From GCA-2684655 sp045105235 (GTDB lineage: Bacteria; Planctomycetota; UBA1135; UBA2386), in assembly GCA_045105235.1 (NCBI GenBank), contig JBGCDH010000087.1, positions 13,746-77,745 on the forward strand: a DNA stretch of 64,000 nt, in the 5' to 3' direction. The notes under the pieces were generated by a model, which made no database searches, was not told the DNA's origin, and worked only from the letters and a program-made list of their open reading frames with translations. Positions within the stretch are counted from its first letter, which is position 1; each line of letters begins with the position of its first letter. A program made the position numbers and the translations under genes. Below, one piece after another: positions 44,459 to 53,111 of this stretch.

Positions 44459-46495
44459 ATGAGGAGTCTCCTTGCAGCTGCTTGGATCGGGGCTATGGCC
44501 ATGGCGCAGAGCCCCGTGGCAGATCTTGAGAGCGGCGATTGGCAGGTCCGCAACCGAGTTGCGCGCAACCTGGCGACAGCCGACGCCGTTGATGTTCCCG
44601 CGCTCGTGCGCGTGCTCTCGCGCGATTGGCAGGGGAAACTGCCAACGTATTCGATTGGGCGCGGCGCGGTGGGAATGCGCGCCAATCCAACCGAGCCGCG
44701 TGCCGTCGTTCGCACGTTCATCTACGACACGGTCTATCGGCGAAGCACCGATCTGATGGTTGCCGACCCGCGAGATCTCTCGAGTAACGACGACCTGTGC
44801 TGCCCGCTTCATCCGCACGATCTCGTTTTGTTTGTGCTGCGCGTGCGTGACGAGCGTTTGGACCATGTTGCCCTCGGACTGGATGCGCCAGAGCGGGGCG
44901 AGGCGTGGTTGCTGCTCGTTCAGCCGGGCCGGGACGAGTTGCTGGAGGAAATGGTGCCGGGCGATGCGACCGACGCGATTGTCGCGGGTCTCTGGCGACT
45001 CGGCGAAGCCGGCAAGTCGTGCCTGCGCGATCTGTTGGTCGAGGGGCCGGTGCATGTCCAGCGCGCAATCGTTCGACTTGGACGATCCTCGCTTGTTGCG
45101 AATGATGACGCCGTGCGAGTGGTCGCCGGCTTGTTGGCTGCGTCCCCACTTGCGGGGGATCGCACCGCAGCGGCTGGAGTCCTGATCACGTCGGATCGCG
45201 ATGTGGCCGAAGTCGTCGGCGATGTCTTGGCCACGACGGAATCGCGCTCTGGGCGCGGGCGACTGCTAGCTCTGCTGGCGGTGCTGGGCGAGCGATCCCG
45301 GCCGGCAACAGCGCAGCTGGTAGAGCGGTTCGAGGACGCTCGTCGCAACCGGCGGAGCGCGCTCTATGCCGTGAGTAGTTTCGATCCCGCCCCGGAAGGC
45401 GCCGCCGTTGCCGCGGCCGGTGCCTTTGCGCTTCTGTCCGACCGAGACCGTATCACTCGTGCCCTCGCGGCCGATGTCTTGGGGCGCTGTGGCGCTGGTG
45501 TCGATGCGGAAATGCGCGCCGAGATGCAGAAGCGGATGCGTGGATCCCAATACGAAGATCAGCCGCCACGGCTGCTGGCCGCTCTTCGCAAGCTTGGAGC
45601 TGTACCCAAAGACATGACGTTGGCGGACAAGCTGGCGATGCTGGAGATGTCGGATGCGACGGCGGGCGGCGTTTGGCTAGCGATTGCGGATGAGGGGCGC
45701 GACGGAGGGGGCGAGCTACTGCAGCCATTGCTGGATGTGGGCTACGGCGTGAGCGTCGAGGGCGTGCTCGAACGGTTGATGCAAACGGCGCCGGATCTGA
45801 TGCGCGAGTGGCTTGCGGACAAAGACCCAGAAATCCAAGCGCTCGGTCTGCGCGCGCTGCGTACGGCCGATGACGCCAGCGTCTCGACGGAGCAATTGGT
45901 GAAGCTGCTCGACAACCACAAGCTGGCTGATACGGCGCTTGGCTGGCTGATCAGTCGCAGTGACGCCAGCAAGCATGTGGCGGCTGTCTTCGCTCGCATC
46001 TGTGCGAACCACGCGGAAAAGCCAGGGGTGCGCCCCTTCGCCGGAAGTGTGCGGCTTACGGGCGCCGAAGAGGCGTTTGTCCAACAGGTGAAGATGCCGC
46101 CGACGCTGAAATTGAGCTTGCTGGAGCCGTTGTTGGCACGTGGCGCTGTTTGGGAAACGGTGCGAGGCTTGGATCCGGAACTGATGCGCAAGGACCTTCG
46201 TCGCTGGCTTGCGCGCAGCGAGGACTTTGGTGTTCGCGCGAAGCTGCTAGGCGAACTGTGTCGTTTGGGACTCCGCAGCGACGCGGAGATTGCGATGGTT
46301 GCGGCCGTTCTAGCTGGGGAGGATAGGAGCCCTGTTCTCCGCGGTTTGAGCGAAGGTCCCGACCTGCCGCGCGAATTGCTGGCGCCGCTCTACGCCATCT
46401 TTGATGCCGAACTCGACGGTTGGGATTCGGCGCCGTGGGAAGCACGCGAAGTGCTGTGGACGTTTCGGAAAGAGCTCGCTTCCAAACGGCGTTGA
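44459..46495 (+). CDS. Exported HEAT-like repeat protein
   Basis: The protein is 678 residues. A short signal peptide (MRSLLAAAWIGAMAMAQS) leads into helical repeats of HEAT type: DWQVRNRVARNLATAD, QRAIVRLGRSSLVAND, RALAADVLGRCGAG and EIQALGLRALRTAD. No catalytic motif is visible. It is divergent from the Topo VI A gene and convergent with mnmC. Its general architecture resembles the other exported HEAT protein in this window (24617-26686), though without the Gly/Pro linker. Confidence 0.8.
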   Translation: MRSLLAAAWIGAMAMAQSPVADLESGDWQVRNRVARNLATADAVDVPALVRVLSRDWQGKLPTYSIGRGAVGMRANPTEPRAVVRTFIYDTVYRRSTDLMVADPRDLSSNDDLCCPLHPHDLVLFVLRVRDERLDHVALGLDAPERGEAWLLLVQPGRDELLEEMVPGDATDAIVAGLWRLGEAGKSCLRDLLVEGPVHVQRAIVRLGRSSLVANDDAVRVVAGLLAASPLAGDRTAAAGVLITSDRDVAEVVGDVLATTESRSGRGRLLALLAVLGERSRPATAQLVERFEDARRNRRSALYAVSSFDPAPEGAAVAAAGAFALLSDRDRITRALAADVLGRCGAGVDAEMRAEMQKRMRGSQYEDQPPRLLAALRKLGAVPKDMTLADKLAMLEMSDATAGGVWLAIADEGRDGGGELLQPLLDVGYGVSVEGVLERLMQTAPDLMREWLADKDPEIQALGLRALRTADDASVSTEQLVKLLDNHKLADTALGWLISRSDASKHVAAVFARICANHAEKPGVRPFAGSVRLTGAEEAFVQQVKMPPTLKLSLLEPLLARGAVWETVRGLDPELMRKDLRRWLARSEDFGVRAKLLGELCRLGLRSDAEIAMVAAVLAGEDRSPVLRGLSEGPDLPRELLAPLYAIFDAELDGWDSAPWEAREVLWTFRKELASKRR

Positions 46496-46514
46496 GGCGC
46501 CGCCAGTGCTAGTG

Positions 46515-48362
46515 CTAGTCGGCTGCGGGCGCCAGCCGACGCCACAGTTCGCGCGCAATCGGCAGCGGTTCGGCAAACGCAACGCAGGCGAGCAGCTCGC
46601 CGGCGAGCGGCGCCGAAACGAGGCCGCGCGAGCCGTGCGCCAGCGATACGGCAGCGCGCGGCCGCGCCGGATCGGTTGCCGCTTTCAGGTAGCCGACGAG
46701 CGGCATCCGATTGGGGCTGGTGGCCCGCACCGCGGCGAAGCGCGCCACGATGTCGGCGCGTCGGAGCGCTTCGCCCCATTCGCCGGCTGGCGCAGATGCA
46801 AACTTCGCGAGGATGCGCTCGTCGTCGTCCCGGCGCACGTCATCGCCCTCATCGCCGCGGTTGTAGGTTGAGCCTAGCCAGCTGATGCCGGCCGATTGCG
46901 ATGGGCTCAGGTAGCCCGAGGTGCACAGCACGCTCGCTGGGGCTTGCTGCGCATCGGGCCAGCGCACGGCCATGGCCTGGCCGCGCGTCGCGCGCACGGT
47001 TCGCAGGTTGCAGGTGTCGATGTCGCTGCCGCTGCCGCTGCCGGCGTCGCTATCGGCGCGGTCGTCGCGTGCTTCGGCGTCGGGGCGTCCCGTGGCGTGC
47101 ACGATCAAATCCGCCGTGAGCCGATCGCCGCCGTCGGCTTGCAGTCCGATGTCATGGGTGTGGACGAGGCCTGCAATCAGCTTGGGCGGATGGCAGACGC
47201 CGCCGCGCTCGATCCAGGCACCGCCGAACGGCAGCTTGGCACCGACGTGCGCACGCGCTTCGCCGGCGTCGAGCCAGCGCGCAAGGTCCGAGGTTGCAGG
47301 GTTGGCCGCGCGCCGCTGCAGGTCGCGTTCGTCGTTGCTGCTGGTCGCCGCCAAGAGCACGCCGCATCGGCGAAACGCGCCTTTGTGCTGGGAGAGCCAT
47401 TCGCTGGTGAAGCGAAAGGCCGTCGCGACAAACTCGGCGTCGGGCACAAACTGCTCGGCGGGCAGCCATAGCCGTGGACGCACGGCTGCTGCGGGAATGC
47501 CGGATGCCCCGCCCGCAAGTCCTTGCGGGTCGTGCAGGGTGACCTGAGCGCCGCGGCGCGCAAATGCAGCGGCCGCGCACGTGCCTGCGATGCCCGCGCC
47601 GCGAACGAGCACCGAGCGTGGCGGGGGAGTGGTCAAGCGGCACGGCTGGATGTTTGTGTTCGCGCGCTGCGTGAGCGTGCCGCAGAGCATCTCGCGCTTG
47701 CGGCCGTAGCCCGGTCGGCGCGACAGTTCGAAGCCTGCTGCCGAAAGGCCGCGGCGCACGGCTCCCGCTACCGTGTATGTCGCGAACGTGCCGCCTGGGG
47801 TCGTGTGCGCCGCGACTTCTCGCAGGAGCGGTTCCGACCACATCGCAGGATTCTTGGCCGGGGAGAAGCCATCGAGGAACCATGCGTCCGCCTCGAAAGT
47901 GTGCGAAGCGAGGCTTTGTTGGGCGTCGCCGTGCAACAGGTGCAGGCTGACGCAGCCGTCTTCGAATGCGGCACGAAGACTGGGGAGCGTGTCGCTGGTT
48001 TGCGATTCCAGGAGTGCTGCGCGCAGCTGGGCGGCGCGCTCGTGAAGCGCGGCAGGCAGCGCCGCGTGCGCCTGGCGCAGGGCATCGCTTGGCATCGGAT
48101 GGCGTTCGGTGCTGACAAATACCAGCCGATGGCCAGGCGCGCGATGTTGCGCAAAGTGGCGCCACGTCACCAGAAAGTTCAGGCCCGTGCCAAAGCCCGT
48201 TTCGGCAACCACGGTCGTGGCGTTCGCTTTGGCGAAGAGTTGGGTCAGGTCGTTGCCGGTGACAAAGACGTGTTCGGTTTCGGCGACCCCGTCGCCGGAA
48301 AAGTAGACGTCGCCATAGACGTCCGAAAACGGCCGCCCGTGTTCATCAAACGAAACGCTCAC
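46515..48362 (-). CDS. mnmC: MnmC, bifunctional tRNA 5-methylaminomethyl-2-thiouridine enzyme
   Basis: The 615-residue reading starts at a GTG (48362); an in-frame stop lies 25 codons upstream and no ATG is available between, so the N-terminus is short. The first half is an S-adenosylmethionine methyltransferase (ETGFGTGLNF at 54-63; DAWFLDGFSPAKNPAMW). The second half is an FAD-dependent oxidase (VLVRGAGIAGTCAAAAF, about 250-266; RLWLPAEQFVPDAEFV; HGSRGLVSAPLAGELLA near the end). The oxidase removes the carboxymethyl group from cmnm5U34 and the methyltransferase adds methyl to give mnm5U34 in tRNA. It follows the alpha/beta-hydrolase gene on the same strand with a 70-base gap. Confidence 0.93.
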   Translation of the reverse strand: MSVSFDEHGRPFSDVYGDVYFSGDGVAETEHVFVTGNDLTQLFAKANATTVVAETGFGTGLNFLVTWRHFAQHRAPGHRLVFVSTERHPMPSDALRQAHAALPAALHERAAQLRAALLESQTSDTLPSLRAAFEDGCVSLHLLHGDAQQSLASHTFEADAWFLDGFSPAKNPAMWSEPLLREVAAHTTPGGTFATYTVAGAVRRGLSAAGFELSRRPGYGRKREMLCGTLTQRANTNIQPCRLTTPPPRSVLVRGAGIAGTCAAAAFARRGAQVTLHDPQGLAGGASGIPAAAVRPRLWLPAEQFVPDAEFVATAFRFTSEWLSQHKGAFRRCGVLLAATSSNDERDLQRRAANPATSDLARWLDAGEARAHVGAKLPFGGAWIERGGVCHPPKLIAGLVHTHDIGLQADGGDRLTADLIVHATGRPDAEARDDRADSDAGSGSGSDIDTCNLRTVRATRGQAMAVRWPDAQQAPASVLCTSGYLSPSQSAGISWLGSTYNRGDEGDDVRRDDDERILAKFASAPAGEWGEALRRADIVARFAAVRATSPNRMPLVGYLKAATDPARPRAAVSLAHGSRGLVSAPLAGELLACVAFAEPLPIARELWRRLAPAAD

Positions 48363-48431
48363 GTGCGATCGGCGGTGCGGGGCAAAGCGGGCAAGGGTTT
48401 GGCGCAGGTTGAGAGCGAGCGGGTCATGGTT

Positions 48432-50498
48432 TCACGGCGTCACGGTATCCGCGTTGGGGCTGGATGTGCTGCCGCCGCTGTCTTTGCCGCTGCCGCTTCG
48501 CCACGCCGCTTCTTCACCCTTCAGCAGCCTTTCGACGCAGCGCAGCCAGCGCACGTCGCTCCAGTAGTCCGCGTGGCTGCCTGCGCCGAGGCAGTGGTTG
48601 ATGGGGAAGTTCGGCACGCCGGGGGCTGACTGGATGATGCGGCCCACGTAGTCGTGTTCGCGGTAGACGTTGTGCCAGAGGTGCAGACGCTGGCGAAGCT
48701 GGTGCCACCGGTCGTCGGCAAGGGTTGGATAGTGCTGCGGGAAGTAGTGCTGGTAGACGTGCTCAAACGGCGAGCCGCACGTCAGCATCACCGCCTTGCG
48801 CGCATCAAACGTTTCGTCGTAGGCCGTGCGCGTCGCCGCGCCGATCGGCCTTTGGAACGCGTTGATGTCGTCCTGTTCGCGTGCCGCAAGTTCGTCGAGC
48901 GCGATGATCGTTCCTTGGCTGTGCGCCAGGATCAATACGTCGTCAAACTCCTCATGCTTGTGAACATGTTCGACAACGCGGCGAAACCGAGAGCGAATCG
49001 GCAGCTCCTGCCGAATGGCGCTGCCGGCAGTGTATTTCTGCAGGTAGCCCAGAACGTCATCGGCGAGCCGGAGTCCGGTTTGGATCGCCGTAGCAGCGAG
49101 CAGCAGGGCGCCAAAGAACATGCCGTGGTGTTCGTTGAGACCGATGCGGCGAGCGAGCGCCGCTAGGTCGAACCACTGCGGCAGGCCGCCGTAGTTGGAT
49201 TGCACAAACGCCAAGGCGCCGAGCACCACGCTGAGCAGCAGCGTCCAGGAAACGACGCTCGGCAGCACAAGTCGGGTGCTGGGGCGGGCGCGGTGGAGCA
49301 GGGCGGTGGCGATTGCCGCCAGCAAAACAGGAGCCGTCAGCAGCCACTGCACGCCGTCGGTCTTCAAAACCATGGCCAGCATTTCGCTAGGCAGCGTCTG
49401 TGTGCCGTTCGGGCCGGCGGCGATCGGACCGAGTGCGTTCTTTGGCGTGATCTGGATCAAGACCCACCACAGGCTCGGCACCAGCACGACCCACAGGCCG
49501 AACTGCAGCGCCGCGCACATGGTGACCGCTTCAAGCCGTGCAGCCATGGCCCGCCCGGGCATCAGCACGCGCAAGGCCGTGTAGATCACAATCGTTGCGG
49601 CGAGCGATACGGCCGCGAGTCCGAATGAGACGAGCAGAGCAAAGCCAATGTGCTGGGTGCATTCGCGCCAGCCGAGGCCGCAGACGAGGCTGTCGATCTG
49701 CAGTGCGAAGCCGGCAACGATCATCGATAGCCAGAGGGGGCGCCGCAGAGGGATCCAGCGTGTTGTGCACGCTGCTCGCACCCGCTCAGGCAAGGTTTTG
49801 CCGCCGAGCCGTTCGCCGATCACGGCGAGCCGCCAGATTCCGATCGCTGCGGCGACAGCGCCCGTTGCGAGCAGAAACCAGCGTGCCCCGGACGTCATGC
49901 CGAGGAGGTGAAAGAGCGAGTGGGCTGCGTAGGCAATCAGCAGCAGCAGGTTGAGAGCGTAGACCGGCCCGATCAGCGCGATAGAAGCGAACGTCGCGCA
50001 GTGCAGCAGCCCGCGATAGACGGGCCTGTCGTGGTCGCCGCGGCTTGCGTGGAAGACGGTGCGCAGGCCCACCAAGAAGCCGATCCACGCGCGGACCAGC
50101 TCGATCGCGGCGATCGCGATCGCCGGCACCGACGCATTGCGCGTCCAGCACACTTCGAAGAATGAGAAGTCGCCGCCGCCGTGTTCGCCGTCGGACATCC
50201 GGCGCACGTGGCACGGAAACGAACGCTGCGAAAACTCCCCGCGCAGTCGGTAGTCCGGCATCGGCAGCTCTTCGCGCCGCAGCGAAGCGCGCATGGCGCC
50301 GTTGCGCGCGGCGAGGCCGTCGACAATGGCGTCTACCGTTTCCCCGGGCTTGGGGCGCCCGATGCCGTGCACCACGAACACCGCCGTGTGGCGACGCCGC
50401 GGCGGCGGAGACTGTGAGGGAGCGGTTTCCGAATCGGTTGCGGCGCCGGCCGAATCGGACGCAGCTGGGTGGGGTGTCACGCGCTCGCCTTCAGACAT
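48432..50498 (-). CDS. Polytopic membrane protein with alpha/beta-hydrolase-type catalytic segment
   Basis: From the ATG at 50498 the protein is 688 residues; a GTG at 50588 would add 30. The N-terminal part has HTAVFVVHGIGRPKPGETV, an alpha/beta-hydrolase oxyanion-like strand. Between about 130 and 530 there are several membrane segments, such as FASIALIGPVYALNLLLLIA and FALLVSFGLAAVSLAATIVI. The catalytic-looking elbow DVLILAHSQGTIIALDEL follows, then HDYVGRIIQ and NHCLGAGSHADYW. The hydrolase core is thus split by a long membrane region. It probably acts on a lipid or lipidated substrate. It lies downstream of Topo VI B, same strand, and upstream of mnmC. Confidence 0.75.
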   Translation of the reverse strand: MSEGERVTPHPAASDSAGAATDSETAPSQSPPPRRRHTAVFVVHGIGRPKPGETVDAIVDGLAARNGAMRASLRREELPMPDYRLRGEFSQRSFPCHVRRMSDGEHGGGDFSFFEVCWTRNASVPAIAIAAIELVRAWIGFLVGLRTVFHASRGDHDRPVYRGLLHCATFASIALIGPVYALNLLLLIAYAAHSLFHLLGMTSGARWFLLATGAVAAAIGIWRLAVIGERLGGKTLPERVRAACTTRWIPLRRPLWLSMIVAGFALQIDSLVCGLGWRECTQHIGFALLVSFGLAAVSLAATIVIYTALRVLMPGRAMAARLEAVTMCAALQFGLWVVLVPSLWWVLIQITPKNALGPIAAGPNGTQTLPSEMLAMVLKTDGVQWLLTAPVLLAAIATALLHRARPSTRLVLPSVVSWTLLLSVVLGALAFVQSNYGGLPQWFDLAALARRIGLNEHHGMFFGALLLAATAIQTGLRLADDVLGYLQKYTAGSAIRQELPIRSRFRRVVEHVHKHEEFDDVLILAHSQGTIIALDELAAREQDDINAFQRPIGAATRTAYDETFDARKAVMLTCGSPFEHVYQHYFPQHYPTLADDRWHQLRQRLHLWHNVYREHDYVGRIIQSAPGVPNFPINHCLGAGSHADYWSDVRWLRCVERLLKGEEAAWRSGSGKDSGGSTSSPNADTVTP

Positions 50499-50569
50499 GC
50501 TTGCAGCATAGCGATCCGGCTTTCCGCGTCGCCGCCGCGCCCGAGCATCCTTTGCCCAACGCCCGGAAG

Positions 50570-50652
50570 CCGACAGCGGCTCGGTCACGGATAGCGCACC
50601 CGTAACCGATAGCGCACCTGTAACTGACAGTGCACCTGGACCGACAGCGGCT
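50570..50652. repeat. Degenerate 18-base tandem repeats flanked by a 12-base direct repeat
   Basis: Three copies of an 18-base unit run at about 50588-50641 (CGGATAGCGCACCCGTAA, CCGATAGCGCACCTGTAA, CTGACAGTGCACCTGGAC). CCGACAGCGGCT occurs on both sides, at 50570-50581 and 50641-50652. The block sits between the Topo VI B stop and the next gene on the minus strand. No gene is seen in it. Confidence 0.75.
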
Positions 50653-50654
50653 GG

Positions 50655-52403
50655 CTAGAGCTTGCGGCTGCGCTCGAGCACGTCGGTCAGGTTTTCCGTC
50701 GTCTTCTCTACTTCGGTTTCCTCGAGCTCGAGGATGTCCTTAAGCGCATCGACGACGTGCGGAATGTACATCGTAATGTAGTTTCGCTTTTTGAATTCAT
50801 TGGCGAGCTTCTTGCCCTTGCGCACGTGTGTGCCGAGCTTGCGGCCACAGTCCATCAGGGCGCGCTTGAGCTCGTCCATGATCTCGTCGTAGCCGGCAAT
50901 GGCCTCTTTCGACTCGCTGGTGAACGGCACCCAAACCGAAGCGATGTGGACGAAGATGACCATCGGGCCGATCGGCAGGGCGCCGCGCGGCTGCGAGAGG
51001 CCGTAGTTCTTCCAGTTGGTGCCGACCACGGCTTTGGTGATCGCGCACGCCGACTGCTGAAACACCAGGGGGACGCGGTTGGCGAAGCGGATCAGCCGCA
51101 CGGGCTCGTCGGCGTTCCCCATCAGCAGTTCGTCGTTCTTCTTGACCGACTTCTGCATGATCTTGCCGCTGTCCGTCATCTCCAGCGTGTCGCCGGGACG
51201 GCCGTAGGCAATGCCCACTTCGACGGCAAACGGTCGGCCGCGGTAGACCACCGGCTTACGCGATGCTGCCTGGTAGAAGTCCGCTTCGACCTCCTTCTTG
51301 AGGCCGGCGATGATGAGCTCTTCGCCGATCGGGGCGATGCACGTCAGCGGTGGCGCCTTGATCTTGGTGGCTTCGATCGCGTCCTTGAGCTTTTGAACCG
51401 TCTTGGTTTCGAGTCGGCGCGGGTTGGTCGTCGGCTTTACCGAAGCCTTGTCGCAGATCTCCTTGGCAACCGATGGGCCGACCCGCGAGAAGTCTTGCTG
51501 CAAGAACGCCGCGACCGTGCGGTTCTCGCTCTCCTGGATCATCTTGAGCAGGATGCCAAGCTCGACGCCGTGCGGGTGCGGCTTGATCTCTTCGACCTCC
51601 TTGGGGAGCTCGTTGGTATTGCGCACGTATTCGGTGACCGTGCCGTCCGGCTCGGTAAACGTCAGGTTGACGTGCGGGTTGGAGATCGCCATGAGCTTCA
51701 GGAACTCCTGGATGCTCTTTTGGCCGCGTCGGTACTCGCCCTCCATCGGGATCGAGACTTCTGTGCCCTGCTTCTTTTCCCACTCGATAGGCTTGTCGGT
51801 CGCCTCGGGCCGGTTCTTGGCCGTATCGATGCGGATCGTGTATTCGGTGGGCTGGGCGCGCTTGCCCGCCTTGCTGCGAACGCGCACGGGCTGGCCGGTG
51901 GTCAGCTGGCCATACATGCCGGCTGCGGAGATCCCGATGCCCTGCTGGCCACGCGACTGCCGCAGTCGGTGAAACTTCGAGCCATAGAGCAGCCGGCCAA
52001 AGACGTGCGGAACCTGCGCCTTGACGATGCCCGGTCCGTTGTCCTCGACGATCATCTCGAACTGGCGATCGTTGTCGCCAATGCGCTTGATCGTGACCTT
52101 GAGGTCCGGCAGCAGGCGGGCCTCCTCGCAAGCGTCGAGGCTGTTGTCGACGGCTTCCTTGACGGCAGTCAGCAGCGCTTTCCGCGGGCTGTCGAAGCCG
52201 AGTAGGTGGCGGTTCTTGGTGAAGAACTCGCTGACCGAGATTTCGCGCTGGCGCTTCGCCATCGTCTCGGCGTTGACCGTTTTGCTGCGCGATGAGGTGC
52301 TAGCGCTCGCGGAACCTTCGGCTTTCGTGTTCTTCTTGGCTGCCATCGTGTCGCTGTTGGCTTCGTTCGCGAACAGATCCTGTTGCTCGGACGATGTGGT
52401 CAT
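50655..52403 (-). CDS. top6B: DNA topoisomerase VI subunit B
   Basis: The protein is 582 residues from the ATG at 52403; an internal ATG (residue 20, MAAKKNTKAEG) gives a Lys-rich start like that of subunit A. The GHKL ATPase has N-box VKEAVDNSLDACEEA (Glu83, Asn87), G1 EDNGPGI (121-126) and G2 GQQGIGISAAGMYGQL (152-167). An H2TH-like region follows (FLQQDFSRVGPSVAKEICDKA, shown in part). The transducer has PIGPMVIFVHIASVWVPFTS then SKEAIAGYDE with the switch Lys about 497. It binds ATP, dimerises and drives strand passage by subunit A. The archaeal protein is about 530 residues; the surplus is the low-complexity N-terminus. All motifs are intact. Confidence 0.95.
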   Translation of the reverse strand: MTTSSEQQDLFANEANSDTMAAKKNTKAEGSASASTSSRSKTVNAETMAKRQREISVSEFFTKNRHLLGFDSPRKALLTAVKEAVDNSLDACEEARLLPDLKVTIKRIGDNDRQFEMIVEDNGPGIVKAQVPHVFGRLLYGSKFHRLRQSRGQQGIGISAAGMYGQLTTGQPVRVRSKAGKRAQPTEYTIRIDTAKNRPEATDKPIEWEKKQGTEVSIPMEGEYRRGQKSIQEFLKLMAISNPHVNLTFTEPDGTVTEYVRNTNELPKEVEEIKPHPHGVELGILLKMIQESENRTVAAFLQQDFSRVGPSVAKEICDKASVKPTTNPRRLETKTVQKLKDAIEATKIKAPPLTCIAPIGEELIIAGLKKEVEADFYQAASRKPVVYRGRPFAVEVGIAYGRPGDTLEMTDSGKIMQKSVKKNDELLMGNADEPVRLIRFANRVPLVFQQSACAITKAVVGTNWKNYGLSQPRGALPIGPMVIFVHIASVWVPFTSESKEAIAGYDEIMDELKRALMDCGRKLGTHVRKGKKLANEFKKRNYITMYIPHVVDALKDILELEETEVEKTTENLTDVLERSRKL

Positions 52404-52721
52404 TCTGTAGGTCTGCAGTACGGATGTCGCAGGCTGAGGCTCGCCGATGGCGGGCCCCAGCTCGGGTGCGGCGACATTGCGTCGGTGCGGTGCAAGATGC
52501 CTGATGGCAATGTCTTACGTCCGCAGGTACGCCTCCGCCGCCGCTGCCTTCTGCCCGCGGGGCTCGAGGCCGTCGCAGGTCCTGACCGACCTTCGACGCG
52601 GCGGATGCTAGTCGGGAGTCTCCGAACTTTCACCACCATGTGTGGTTGGAGCCGGCGATTGCCGTTGCCGCGCGCGCCATTCGCTGGAAAGCCAAGCTCT
52701 CGTTTGCGAGCTGAGTCGCGC
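52404..52721. other. Intergenic region upstream of topoisomerase VI B
   Basis: These 318 bases separate the Topo VI B start from the end of the immunity gene. Small unsupported readings exist on both strands. No tRNA-like, repeat or clear promoter structure was found by eye. Confidence 0.4.
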
Positions 52722-53111
52722 CTATCGCACGTGCTCGAGGTCTTCGTTGAACTCGCGTTCGCGCTCACGCGGCACGGCGTAGTACCACCAGTTGTCGTCA
52801 GCGGTCCAGCCGTTCTTCTCTTCGTTGCGGGTGCCCCAAAGGCACGTCCCGCTCATCTCGGTGTTGGCGCGAACGCGATCGTCGGCAGCCTGCAGGCGCG
52901 CGTCAAACTTGTCGCCGACGGCCTGTGTGCCGGCCGTGCTCTTTTGCGCGAGCGCGTTGGCGATCAGTTGGCGTGCATCGACGTCGTTGAGATAGTCGTC
53001 GAGGCCGAACTCGAAGCCGGTCTCAAGCGAGTCGGAGAATGCTTCCCAAGCTCGGAGCAGGGCATCGACGTTGGTCTGGTCGTTCATTTCAGCGTTCTCT
53101 TGAGGGCTCAT
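52722..53111 (-). CDS. Putative immunity protein for the adjacent RNase-type toxin
   Basis: The start at 53111 overlaps the toxin stop (ATGA, 53108-53111), giving 129 residues; an ATG at 53087 preceded by AAGAG is an alternative (121 residues). The protein is acidic and helical at first (LLRAWEAFSDSLETGF, FGLDDYLNDVDARQLI), then TADDNWWYYAVP and a charged end. It has no recognised catalytic motif or export signal, as expected for a cytoplasmic immunity protein. In polymorphic toxin systems the immunity gene lies directly after the toxin gene, as here. The family is not recognised, so the role is inferred from position and composition. Confidence 0.55.
   Translation of the reverse strand: MSPQENAEMNDQTNVDALLRAWEAFSDSLETGFEFGLDDYLNDVDARQLIANALAQKSTAGTQAVGDKFDARLQAADDRVRANTEMSGTCLWGTRNEEKNGWTADDNWWYYAVPREREREFNEDLEHVR

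Noticed and set aside
50757..52205. 482-codon plus-strand reading opposite topoisomerase VI B
   Set aside because: Antisense shadow; Leu/Val/Arg/Asp-rich as expected from the complement of GC-rich coding DNA.
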